This document shows, in pieces, positions 32,751-42,376 of a stretch of 59,627 bases of DNA; position 1 is the stretch's first letter; every line of letters starts with the position of its first letter. Where the stretch lies: NCBI GenBank assembly GCA_045541495.1, contig JAZQJE010000045.1:1-59627 (forward strand). The letters run 5' to 3'. The notes under the pieces are model-generated. The model saw only the letters and a list, made by a program, of their open reading frames with translations, did no database searches and was not told the DNA's origin. The position numbers were made by a program, and so were the translations under genes. The stretch comes from RGIG3009 sp045541495 (GTDB lineage Bacteria; Bacillota; Clostridia; Oscillospirales; Acutalibacteraceae).

Positions 32751-32779
32751 ATCATATTAGCCGTACAAGCCCTTGGCAA
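32751..32779 (-). promoter_or_regulatory. sigma-A promoter of the mecA-like gene
   Basis: On the minus strand TTGCCA (32774-32779), 17-base spacer, TATGAT (32751-32756), 43 bases before the start codon. Confidence 0.65.
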
Positions 32780-32815
32780 GAGGATAAATTTTGGCAGTTG
32801 TAAAGGAGTGGTACG

Positions 32816-34105
32816 ATGTCCCGTTATCGCGGTATTCGTCTCACATTTGAAAAAAAACCCGCCATCCTGCTTCCCACTGCAGAACTCACCGATGTAGCAC
32901 AGGTGGTCTTGCCCTTTGCCTATACCACCGACGCCCCCGTCACCCGAACGGTATCGTTATACGACACCGTTCGGCAAGGCACGCCCTTGTCCGATGTGGA
33001 GGGAGAACCCTTTTCGGCGGTCCGTTCCAGTGTGACCGGTGCCGTCAGCGGGGAAAAAGACCTGTTTCATCCCCTTTACGGCGATCTGCATTGCGCCGTG
33101 ATCGATTGTCTATCCGAACCCATCCAACCGTCCGTTGCCCCCGATGATGCCGTTATCACCTCGGAAAGTATTTTGGAAGCGGCACAGGAAGCGGGTGTGA
33201 TCGACGAACTGGATGGCGTTCCGCTCATGTTAAAATTGCGAGAATGGCAGGAGACCGGTTGCGATTTTGTAGTGGGCGACGCCGTGGAAGTGCAACCCTA
33301 TACGTCCAGCGGATGGGCCGCCTTGCGCAGTCATGCGGAAGAAGCCGCCGCCGGCTTATCCTTGATCGCGGGTTGTGTGGGCGCGGACGGATGGCACATC
33401 GCCGCCTGTTTGTCTTTGTCCCGCCGCCGTTCCCTTGCCATGCGGGTGGGAAAAGACCACCTGTTTCAAGCCGATTCCCGTTATCCCGTGCGCGAGCCTG
33501 TTCGCCGCGGCCGCAAAAACGGCGGCGTGCGTGTGAGCCGTCACGCACAGGTATATCGCGTGGGGATCCAAGCTTGTATTGCCCTCTATCGCGCGGTACG
33601 ATTTCACGAACCTCACACCCACACCATCGTGACCGTGGCGGGGGACGCGGTGCAAAATCCCCAAAACCTGTTGGTACCTTTCGGTACACCTGTGCAGGAA
33701 TTGTTGCGGCGGTGCGGCTTGGCCACCGACCCCGCTACCCTTATTTTAGGTGATATCATGACAGGGACCGCCGCCCTTACACAGGATATCCCCGTGTTAC
33801 CGGGCATAACCTGTGTGTTGGCGTTCTCCGCCGTCCGTTCTAAGCTGCCCGCTCCCCGCGCCTGTATCGGGTGCGGCCGTTGCGCGCGGGTCTGTCACGC
33901 GGGGCTTCTCCCTTTTGAAATTCATCGCCGCTATGAAAATCTCCATCACGAATATCTGTCCACCTTGGCCGCCGACGCCTGTGACGGTTGCGGCGCGTGC
34001 TCCTATGTATGTCCCTGTGGCTTGGAATTGGCCGCGGTGGCACAGCAAGCCACACAAAGCGACAATACCCTTCTGTTGGACTTAAAGGAGGAATCCGATG
34101 CTTAA
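32816..34105 (+). CDS. RnfC-like iron-sulfur subunit with degenerate NADH/flavin region
   Basis: A 429-residue homologue of RnfC, the peripheral subunit that in ordinary Rnf complexes binds NADH and FMN. Two complete ferredoxin-type motifs are present near residues 349 and 390: CIGCGRCARVC and CDGCGACSYVC. The upstream nucleotide/flavin region is altered: the usual glycine-rich GGAGFPT loop is replaced by VIDELDGVPLML, and the CEPY motif by VEVQPY. The N-terminal RGIRLTFEKKPA and SSVTGAV segments are recognisable. It heads a four-gene C-D-E-A cluster with an 8-base overlap to the D gene and a strong AAAGGAG start. NADH binding should not be assumed. Confidence 0.85.
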   Translation: MSRYRGIRLTFEKKPAILLPTAELTDVAQVVLPFAYTTDAPVTRTVSLYDTVRQGTPLSDVEGEPFSAVRSSVTGAVSGEKDLFHPLYGDLHCAVIDCLSEPIQPSVAPDDAVITSESILEAAQEAGVIDELDGVPLMLKLREWQETGCDFVVGDAVEVQPYTSSGWAALRSHAEEAAAGLSLIAGCVGADGWHIAACLSLSRRRSLAMRVGKDHLFQADSRYPVREPVRRGRKNGGVRVSRHAQVYRVGIQACIALYRAVRFHEPHTHTIVTVAGDAVQNPQNLLVPFGTPVQELLRRCGLATDPATLILGDIMTGTAALTQDIPVLPGITCVLAFSAVRSKLPAPRACIGCGRCARVCHAGLLPFEIHRRYENLHHEYLSTLAADACDGCGACSYVCPCGLELAAVAQQATQSDNTLLLDLKEESDA

Positions 34106-35069
34106 ATCGTCTGTTGCTCCTCATTTGCGGTTATCCCAACGGCCTTTTTATCAGGCGGGGGGGGTGCTGCTTTGTCTGTTGCCGGTGGTGGCCTTTTCCT
34201 GCCTGCATTATGGACTTCGTCCGTTACTGCTGGTACTCATCGGCATGGTCACCGCCATGGTCACCGAAACGCTGTGCGGCGCCCTCAGCCGCCGCCCTGT
34301 TTTAAAGGACGGCACCGCCGCCGTCACGGGGGCGGTGGTGGGCAGTATGATGTCCCCTCTCACCCCCTACTGGGTCCCGATTATGGGCTCGCTGTTTGCC
34401 ATCGGCGTAGCGAAGATGCCTTTCGGCGGCACGGGGCGCAACGTGTTTAATCCCGCGGCGGCGGGAATGGCGTTTTGCGCCATTTGTTTCCCCACCCGCC
34501 TGTTTATCTATCCCGATCCGTCGGTGCAGGCCGCTCTGCCCTTGGGCGATACGTCCGCGGTCATCACCGCCCTTTCCCCCGCGGCGCAGTTAAGCAACAA
34601 CGCCGCCACCTCTTTCGGTTGGACGTCGTTGCTCAGTGGTGAATTCCCCGGCCCCATCGGCTCGGCGGGGATCCTGGTGTTGGTGGCTTGCAGTTTTTAT
34701 CTGTTTGTCCGCGGCTCGGCTTCTCCGTTTATTACCGTTCCTTATCTGGCGGTGTGCGCTTTGCTGGCGGTGTGGTTTCCCCGCGCCAACAGTGTACCCT
34801 CCGCCAGCATCACTGTCGAACTGTGCACCGGACTTTTGCTGTTTACGGGTGTTTTCCTGTTATGCGATCCCGTCACCGCTCCCCGCCATCCCTTGGCGCG
34901 GGTGATCTATGGATGTCTGGCAGGTATTTTGGTGATGTTGCTGCGCCATTACGGCCGCTTTGAATGTTGCGAGTTTTTCGCCGTGTTGTTGGTCAACGCG
35001 TTTTCGCCGTTGCTGGATCGTAGTTGCTGGCGTCTGTCACGCTTTGTGTCGGAGGTGTTCAACCGATGA
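34098..35069 (+). CDS. RnfD-like membrane subunit
   Basis: A 323-residue polytopic protein of the NqrB/RnfD family with about nine hydrophobic segments and KMPFGGTGRNVFNPAAAG near residue 115, matching the conserved GG.G.NpFNPA box. Canonical RnfD binds FMN covalently through Thr in an SGAT motif; the corresponding segment here reads VITALSPAAQL, with Ser or nothing at the Thr position by my alignment. The PGPIGS segment that follows is conserved. It overlaps rnfC by 8 bases and the E gene by 4, leaving no room for rnfG. Confidence 0.87.
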   Translation: MLKSSVAPHLRLSQRPFYQAGGVLLCLLPVVAFSCLHYGLRPLLLVLIGMVTAMVTETLCGALSRRPVLKDGTAAVTGAVVGSMMSPLTPYWVPIMGSLFAIGVAKMPFGGTGRNVFNPAAAGMAFCAICFPTRLFIYPDPSVQAALPLGDTSAVITALSPAAQLSNNAATSFGWTSLLSGEFPGPIGSAGILVLVACSFYLFVRGSASPFITVPYLAVCALLAVWFPRANSVPSASITVELCTGLLLFTGVFLLCDPVTAPRHPLARVIYGCLAGILVMLLRHYGRFECCEFFAVLLVNAFSPLLDRSCWRLSRFVSEVFNR

Positions 35070-35701
35070 ATCATACTGCTTTAACCACCGCCAAACACAC
35101 CTTTTGGGATACTTTTTTGGTAAACAACATCGTACTGGTGCAGGCGGCAGGCATCTGCCCCATTCTCGCCATCGGATACGATCTGAAGTTCGGAGTGACC
35201 CTGTCTTTGTGCACCACGGCGGTGTTGTTACCTGTCAATTTGTGCCTCACGCTGTTTGCCAACCGTATCGCGCCGTGGTTGCGGTCGGTCTTGTATACGG
35301 TGTTATCGTCGGCATTGTTGTTCGTGGCGGCGCTGATCTTGCGGCAAACGATCTCCGCAGAACTATACGCTCATCTGTATGTGTTTCTACCGCTGATGGC
35401 GGTGAACACCTTGTTCACCTATCGGGTGGGCACATTCCAAACCTCATTCCAACCGTTGGTGGCGATAGCTGATTCGCTGGGTACCACCTTGGGATTTTCG
35501 CTCATTATGTGCATCACCTGTGCCTTGCGGGAAATGGCTATTGCGGGCACTATCTGGGGGATCCCGCTGGGATATGAAGCCCGCTTCCCCGAAGCCCAAC
35601 ACCCCTTCATCGGATTTGTGTTGCTGGGCTTTATGTCCGCGGCATTGCAGTGGTTTAAACAACTGATATCCCGCTTACGGCGAAAGGAGGAACGCACATG
35701 A
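35066..35701 (+). CDS. RnfE-like membrane subunit lacking one cluster cysteine
   Basis: A 211-residue six-helix membrane protein of the Rnf-Nqr family. GICPILAIG near residue 31 matches the first conserved Cys box of RnfE. The second box, normally VNC followed by a bend, reads AVNTLFTYRVGTF near residue 115, so that Cys is Thr. In canonical complexes RnfA and RnfE each give two Cys to a [2Fe-2S] cluster inside the membrane. The start at 35066 overlaps the D gene (ATGA), with GGAGGTG upstream. Confidence 0.85.
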   Translation: MNHTALTTAKHTFWDTFLVNNIVLVQAAGICPILAIGYDLKFGVTLSLCTTAVLLPVNLCLTLFANRIAPWLRSVLYTVLSSALLFVAALILRQTISAELYAHLYVFLPLMAVNTLFTYRVGTFQTSFQPLVAIADSLGTTLGFSLIMCITCALREMAIAGTIWGIPLGYEARFPEAQHPFIGFVLLGFMSAALQWFKQLISRLRRKEERT

Positions 35702-36294
35702 GCACCTTTCTCACCACCGTGATCTATTTCCTCATCGCCGCCACGTTTCAAAACATCGTGCTGACCACGGGTCTCGGCTCGGCGGCCATGTTGCGTATGT
35801 TGCGCCGCCCCCGTATGTTGGTGGCGTTTGGCGGATTGTTGCTGTTGTTTTCGGTGCTCACCACCGCCCTGTTTCATCCCATCGATCATCTGTTGCCCGT
35901 CACGTGGGTCTTTCTCATGTTGCGGCCGTTTATCATTATCGTGCTCACCTCGTTGTTATACGTGGTTGCCATGCTGCTGACCTCTCGCCGTTTTCCCCAC
36001 TGGTACAAACGGTGGCGACACCTGTTGCCGTTGGCGGCGCTGAACAATCTGGTGATTGGTATTGCCTTGGTCATCAATTATCAAGCCTCTCTCACCTTTT
36101 TCCCCGCCATCGGTCTGTCGGCGGGGTCAGCCGTGGGATTTTTGGCCTTGTCCGCCCTGACGGCGGAGGGAATGTCCCGTATCGACAATCCCGATACGCC
36201 CGCCTCCTTCCGCGGCCTTCCCGCCACGTTGGTGTATCTGGGCTTGTTGGCCTTGGCGCTGATGGGCTTTAACCCGTTGTTAAATTTGATTTAG
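35698..36294 (+). CDS. RnfA-like membrane subunit lacking both cluster cysteines
   Basis: A 198-residue six-helix protein of the Rnf-Nqr family, paralogous to the preceding gene. The first box (canonical LGICPF) reads LGSAAML near residue 29, and the second (canonical TTNC) reads AALNNL near residue 117; both Cys are gone. The overall helix pattern, the LPL segment before the second box and the FxPxxGLSAGSAVGF turn remain. It overlaps the E gene by 4 bases. No rnfB follows; a HAD phosphatase gene starts 10 bases later. Confidence 0.82.
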   Translation: MSTFLTTVIYFLIAATFQNIVLTTGLGSAAMLRMLRRPRMLVAFGGLLLLFSVLTTALFHPIDHLLPVTWVFLMLRPFIIIVLTSLLYVVAMLLTSRRFPHWYKRWRHLLPLAALNNLVIGIALVINYQASLTFFPAIGLSAGSAVGFLALSALTAEGMSRIDNPDTPASFRGLPATLVYLGLLALALMGFNPLLNLI

Positions 36295-36304
36295 GAGTCA
36301 CATC

Positions 36305-37087
36305 ATGAACCCTTCCCGTCCCCTTGCCTCCTTTTTTGATCTGGACGGCACGTTAGCACTTCACAATCAACCGCCCGCACCGCAAGATGTGGCGGCGATC
36401 CGCGCCTTTCAGGCCGCGGGAAACTACGCTTTTTTGTGTACCGGCCGTTCCCTGGGTTATCTGTACAAGGACGTATTGGATATTGGCTTTGACGGTATCG
36501 TTTCGGGGGCGGGGGCTCATGTTTGCGTGGGCGATACCGTTCTGTTTCGCACCCGTGTAGATCCCGCCGTGCTGGACACGGTCATGCGCCTCTTCGAAAC
36601 CGCTTCTCAGACCCTTATTTTGGAAAGCGAGACCGGCATGACCCAACTGCTCTCCCCCCGCGCGGTGGATTTTATTCCTCGCTACCCCATCATCCGCACC
36701 GGCGATGAATGGTATGCGCATTACGGGGATCACGTGGTCAGTAAACTCACCATCTACGGACATCCGTTGCCCGAGGATATCCTCTCGTTTTTGAAAGCGC
36801 ACTTCTTTGTCATCGAGCACGCCACCTATTATGAGGCCGTTCCCCAAGGGTGCAATAAAGCCACCGGTATTGAGCACGTTATGAACCACTTGGATATCCC
36901 ACGGGAAAACGTGATCGCCGTGGGGGACAGTCCCAACGATCGGGATATGATTGCCTTTGCGGGATTGGGTGTTGCCATGGGCGACGGCGATCCCATCATC
37001 AAGGCGCTTGCCGATTATGTCACGTTACCCCTGTCCGAGTGCGGCGTTGCCCACCTATTAAACAACATAAACACCCTTTTGAAGTAA
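36305..37087 (+). CDS. Cof-type HAD phosphatase
   Basis: A 260-residue haloacid dehalogenase-like hydrolase with nucleophile motif FFDLDGTLA near residue 12, the Lys region GCNKATGIEHVM near 184 and motif IV AVGDSPNDRDMIAFAG near 205, followed by GVAMGDGDPIIKALADYVT. The large C2B cap places it in the Cof/YwpJ group, which acts on sugar phosphates, FMN, PLP or similar small phosphates. Ten bases separate it from the rnfA-like gene, so it may be cotranscribed with the Rnf-like cluster. Confidence 0.9.
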   Translation: MNPSRPLASFFDLDGTLALHNQPPAPQDVAAIRAFQAAGNYAFLCTGRSLGYLYKDVLDIGFDGIVSGAGAHVCVGDTVLFRTRVDPAVLDTVMRLFETASQTLILESETGMTQLLSPRAVDFIPRYPIIRTGDEWYAHYGDHVVSKLTIYGHPLPEDILSFLKAHFFVIEHATYYEAVPQGCNKATGIEHVMNHLDIPRENVIAVGDSPNDRDMIAFAGLGVAMGDGDPIIKALADYVTLPLSECGVAHLLNNINTLLK

Positions 37088-37100
37088 GTACGTGACAAAA

Positions 37101-37290
37101 GGAGCCGTCCTGCCAAATGAACAAGTCCGGTAAAAACGGACAATAGACAAAAAACCCCCTATTGTAGGATAATACTTACAATAGGGGGTTGCTATATCAC
37201 GACAATATCAACAGGTACAAATGCTGTTGCCACAAATCAAAGAAATGCTAGCAATGGGACCTGTTCAAAAGCAGGACGGCCCTTTTTTTA
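37101..37290. repeat. Nested inverted-repeat element, MITE-like or composite terminator
   Basis: Outer arms of about 27 bases, 37101-37128 and 37257-37282, are imperfect reverse complements (GCCGTCCTGC near the outer end, GAACAAGTCC against GGACCTGTTC inside). Inside lies a perfect 14-base hairpin AACCCCCTATTGTA (37153-37166 / 37177-37190). No gene-length frame exists. TTTTTTT follows the right arm on the plus strand, and TTTTTT follows the inner stem on the minus strand, so the region can end both the HAD transcript and the mnmA transcript. Confidence 0.6.
37151..37190 (-). terminator. Inner hairpin, likely mnmA terminator
   Basis: A 14-base perfect stem with a 10-base loop. On the minus strand it is followed by TTTTTTG, about 100 bases past the mnmA stop codon. 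Confidence 0.6.
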
Positions 37291-37292
37291 GT

Positions 37293-38330
37293 TTATAGAA
37301 TACGACCGCCGCCCAGTACCGCATCTCCTTGATACAGTACCACCGCTTGTCCTGCGGTGACGGCGCGTTGGGGTTGGTCGAATCGGACAGTAAAGCCCGT
37401 TTCGGCAGGATATACCCATGCCTCGGCTTCCCGTTGTTTGTAACGGGTGCGCACCGTTACCCGTGCGGGTTCTCGCAAGGTGTCCACGGCGATCCAGTTT
37501 GCCTCGTCGGCAGTGAGGACGGTACTCATCAAGTCTTCCGTCCGCCCTAACGTGACGGTGTTTTCGGCGGCATTTTTACGCACCACAAATCGCGGCTCGC
37601 CAAAAGCCACGCCCAGCCCTTTCCGTTGGCCGATGGTATAGGCGGGAACACCCCGATGAGTGCCTATCACCTGACCGTTCATATCCAAAAAAGCACCCGC
37701 CGTTAGCGTCATGTGCAGATCTCGCTCTAAAAAGCCCACATAATCCCCGTCGGGTACAAAGCAAATATCCTGACTTTCCGCTTTGTGGGCGGTCACCAAT
37801 CCCTGTTCACTGACCAGTTCCCGCAACTGCGGTTTGGTATACCCCGCCAAGGGCAATACCGTGTGTGCCAACTGATGTTGGGTAAGGGAATAGAGCACAT
37901 AACTCTGATCTTTGGCGGGATCGTCGGCTTTTTTCAGCAGATAGCGCCCGTTTTCTTGGGTTATGCGGGCATAATGACCCGTGGCAACGGCGTCGTATCC
38001 TTGTTCCAGTGCCCAATCCAGCATACGACCGAATTTGATATGACGGTTACATTCAATGCAAGGGTTGGGCGTGTGTCCCGCCTCATAGGCGGCGCCGAAC
38101 GGCCGAATGACCCGCTCATAAAACAAGTCCCGCAGATCCAGTACCGTGTGAGGAATGTCCAGTTGTTGTGCCACACGGGCGGCATCCTTTGCATCTTGGG
38201 ACGAGCCGCATCCGTCACCGCCCAATATCAAGGTCACACCGCCTACGGTATATCCCCGTTGCTTGAGCAACAACGCCGCGGCGGTACTGTCCACCCCGCC
38301 ACTCATGCCAACCAATACGGTTTTCGCCAT
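37293..38330 (-). CDS. mnmA: tRNA-specific 2-thiouridylase MnmA
   Basis: Thiolates U34 of tRNA-Lys, -Glu and -Gln using ATP and a persulfide. The 345-residue protein has the PP-loop GMSGGVDSTAAA near residue 8, the first catalytic Cys in TPNPCIECNRHIKFG near 92, GHYAR near 118, the second Cys in ESQDICF near 190, and a C-terminal beta-barrel. ATG at 38330 follows AAGGAGGTG. It has its own near-consensus promoter. Confidence 0.96.
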   Translation of the reverse strand: MAKTVLVGMSGGVDSTAAALLLKQRGYTVGGVTLILGGDGCGSSQDAKDAARVAQQLDIPHTVLDLRDLFYERVIRPFGAAYEAGHTPNPCIECNRHIKFGRMLDWALEQGYDAVATGHYARITQENGRYLLKKADDPAKDQSYVLYSLTQHQLAHTVLPLAGYTKPQLRELVSEQGLVTAHKAESQDICFVPDGDYVGFLERDLHMTLTAGAFLDMNGQVIGTHRGVPAYTIGQRKGLGVAFGEPRFVVRKNAAENTVTLGRTEDLMSTVLTADEANWIAVDTLREPARVTVRTRYKQREAEAWVYPAETGFTVRFDQPQRAVTAGQAVVLYQGDAVLGGGRIL

Positions 38331-38360
38331 CCTCACACCTCCTTGTACTCTGTGCCTTTT

Positions 38361-38389
38361 ACTATACCATTTTTTAACCGTATTTTCAA
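38361..38389 (-). promoter_or_regulatory. sigma-A promoter of mnmA
   Basis: On the minus strand TTGAAA (38384-38389), 17-base spacer, TATAGT (38361-38366), 30 bases before the ATG. Confidence 0.75.
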
Positions 38390-38397
38390 GTTAGTAC

Positions 38398-38430
38398 AAA
38401 AACAGCACTTGCAAAGCAAGTGCTGTTTTT
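38398..38430 (-). terminator. Terminator of the tRNA-Thr gene
   Basis: A 15-base perfect stem (AAAAACAGCACTTGC and complement) with a 3-base loop and a T-run on the minus strand, directly after the tRNA 3' end. Confidence 0.85.
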
Positions 38431-38505
38431 GGAGCTACTGATCCGATTCGAACGGACGACCTGCTCATTACGAGTGAGCTGCTCTACCTGCTGAGCCACA
38501 GTAGC
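38430..38505 (-). tRNA. tRNA-Thr (anticodon CGU)
   Basis: A 76-base cloverleaf read on the minus strand. The acceptor stem is GCTACTG / CAGTAGC with CCA encoded. The anticodon arm GCTCA-CTCGTAA-TGAGC gives anticodon CGT (reads ACG, Thr). The D arm (GCTC...GAGC) and T arm (GTCCG-TTCGAAT-CGGAT) are complete. A perfect TATAAT promoter lies 13 bases upstream. Confidence 0.95.
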
Positions 38506-38518
38506 ATATAGCCTTTGT

Positions 38519-38547
38519 ATTATAACAAACATCCCCGCAATCGTCAA
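38519..38547 (-). promoter_or_regulatory. Promoter of tRNA-Thr
   Basis: On the minus strand TTGACG (38542-38547), 17-base spacer, TATAAT (38519-38524). Confidence 0.82.
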
Positions 38548-38565
38548 GGGGAATTTCTTTTTTTC

Positions 38566-38594
38566 TTGCAAAACACGGGGGAGTGTGTTTTAAT
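38566..38594 (+). promoter_or_regulatory. Probable promoter of the XRE regulator
   Basis: TTGCAA (38566-38571), 17-base spacer, TTTAAT (38589-38594). The spacer holds a short dyad ACAC-GGGGGA-GTGT that could be an operator. Confidence 0.5.
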
Positions 38595-38618
38595 AAAGAT
38601 ATCGAGGAGGTGACACAC

Positions 38619-39011
38619 GTGCCCCGCAACAAAGAATTTGCCCATCGCCTGAAACAATTGCGTGCCGCTTGCGGCCTCACCCAAAAATCCATCGCCGAGG
38701 TACTGGGGATGGATCGTTCCACCTATGCGTATTATGAAACGGGCAAGACCTATCCCGATCTGGATACCCTCACCCGTTTGGCGGGGATCTTCCGTGTGTC
38801 CGCCGACACCTTGCTGGGACGACGTCCCGCTACGGTAGAAGTGCATGATACGCCGTTGCCGTTTGTCGAGGATATTGTCCATCGTTTTGAGGAATTGACC
38901 GTGGATGAGCGGATCCTTGTTTTACAATATCGGCAATTGACCGACGATCAACGCACCGCCGTGGCCGAACAACTGCACCGACACCTAAACGACCCCGAAA
39001 AAGAGGACTGA
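38619..39011 (+). CDS. XRE-family transcriptional regulator
   Basis: A 130-residue protein with an N-terminal helix-turn-helix of the Xre/Cro type: LKQLRAACGLTQKSIAEVLG then MDRSTYAYYETGKTYPDLDTL, within residues 8-65. The C-terminal 60 residues are helical and may dimerise. Target genes are unknown; the dyad in its own promoter suggests self-control. GTG start after GAGGAGGTGA. It lies between the tRNA gene and secA with its own terminator. Confidence 0.88.
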   Translation: MPRNKEFAHRLKQLRAACGLTQKSIAEVLGMDRSTYAYYETGKTYPDLDTLTRLAGIFRVSADTLLGRRPATVEVHDTPLPFVEDIVHRFEELTVDERILVLQYRQLTDDQRTAVAEQLHRHLNDPEKED

Positions 39012-39028
39012 CTACAGTCCTCTTTTTT
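38999..39028 (+). terminator. Terminator of the XRE gene
   Basis: AAGAGGACT / AGTCCTCTT stem with a 6-base loop and TTTTTT, overlapping the stop codon. Confidence 0.8.
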
Positions 39029-39031
39029 ATC

Positions 39032-39060
39032 TTGTCATGGGCGTTATTTTATGGTATGAT
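39032..39060 (+). promoter_or_regulatory. sigma-A promoter of secA
   Basis: TTGTCA (39032-39037), 17-base spacer, TATGAT (39055-39060), 33 bases before the GTG start. Confidence 0.75.
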
Positions 39061-39093
39061 AATGGGCGATATTGAAAAGTGAGGTGCCGCTTT

Positions 39094-41838
<2,745 letters not shown>

Positions 41839-41850
41839 TTTTCACAAACC

Positions 41851-41890
41851 GTACCCCGCCGATGCTTTTCCATCGGCGGGGTACTATTTG
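41851..41890 (+). terminator. Terminator of secA
   Basis: A 14-base perfect stem (GTACCCCGCCGATG and complement), 6-base loop, then TATTTG. Confidence 0.78.
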
Positions 41891-41939
41891 TAATGAAAGG
41901 TATCATTTTCGATTCCCTCCATATATTTTTAAAAACCTG

Positions 41940-41989
41940 TTGACAGCGCTCCTCTAACGTGTTAGACTATAGCTGCACTAATATGTTAG
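41940..41989 (+). promoter_or_regulatory. Promoter with paired BlaI-type operators
   Basis: TTGACA (41940-41945), 17-base spacer, TAGACT (41963-41968). Two near-identical dyads, CTAACGTGTTAG (41954-41965) and CTAATATGTTAG (41978-41989), are centred 24 bases apart. The first overlaps the spacer and -10, the second lies around the transcription start. The arrangement suits repression by the BlaI-like protein encoded next. Confidence 0.72.
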
Positions 41990-42007
41990 AGCAAAGGAGG
42001 CTGACAA

Positions 42008-42376
42008 ATGAGTACGCCGAAAGTATTTGAAAGTGAATATCGTTTTTGTTTGATCCTGTGGGAAAACGAGCCCATCAAAAGCAGTGAACTGGTTGCGCTT
42101 TGCAAGGAACGGTTGGGATGGAAACCCACCACTACCTACACCGTTATCAAGCGCCTTTCCGATCGTGGTGTTTTAAAAAATGAGAATACGGTAGTTTCGT
42201 CTCTGGTCAGCAAGGATGAGGTACAGGCGGCGGAGATCGAAGAAATGGTAGAAAAAACCTTTGAGGGTTCCTTGCCCGCGTTTGTTGCGGCCTTTACCAA
42301 GCATCAGCGGATCTCTGCAAAAGAAATTGAGGCCGTACAGCAAATGATCGACCGCTTTAAGAGAGGAGACTTGTAA
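42008..42376 (+). CDS. BlaI/MecI-family transcriptional repressor
   Basis: A 122-residue winged-helix protein: FESEYRFCLILWENEPIKSSEL, GWKPTTTYTVIKRLSDRGVL (recognition helix near residues 40-60) and a helical C-terminal dimerisation half. BlaI-type repressors are removed by proteolysis after a partner M56 membrane peptidase senses a signal. The stop codon overlaps the partner ATG by one base (TAATG). No beta-lactamase or PBP2a gene is nearby. Confidence 0.9.
   Translation: MSTPKVFESEYRFCLILWENEPIKSSELVALCKERLGWKPTTTYTVIKRLSDRGVLKNENTVVSSLVSKDEVQAAEIEEMVEKTFEGSLPAFVAAFTKHQRISAKEIEAVQQMIDRFKRGDL

Noticed and set aside
37191..37295. Possible transposase fragment (a short frame with QMLLPQIKEMLAMG).
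   Set aside because: It is only 25 codons from its first ATG, with a stop upstream in frame and no clear family match; better explained as part of the inverted-repeat element.
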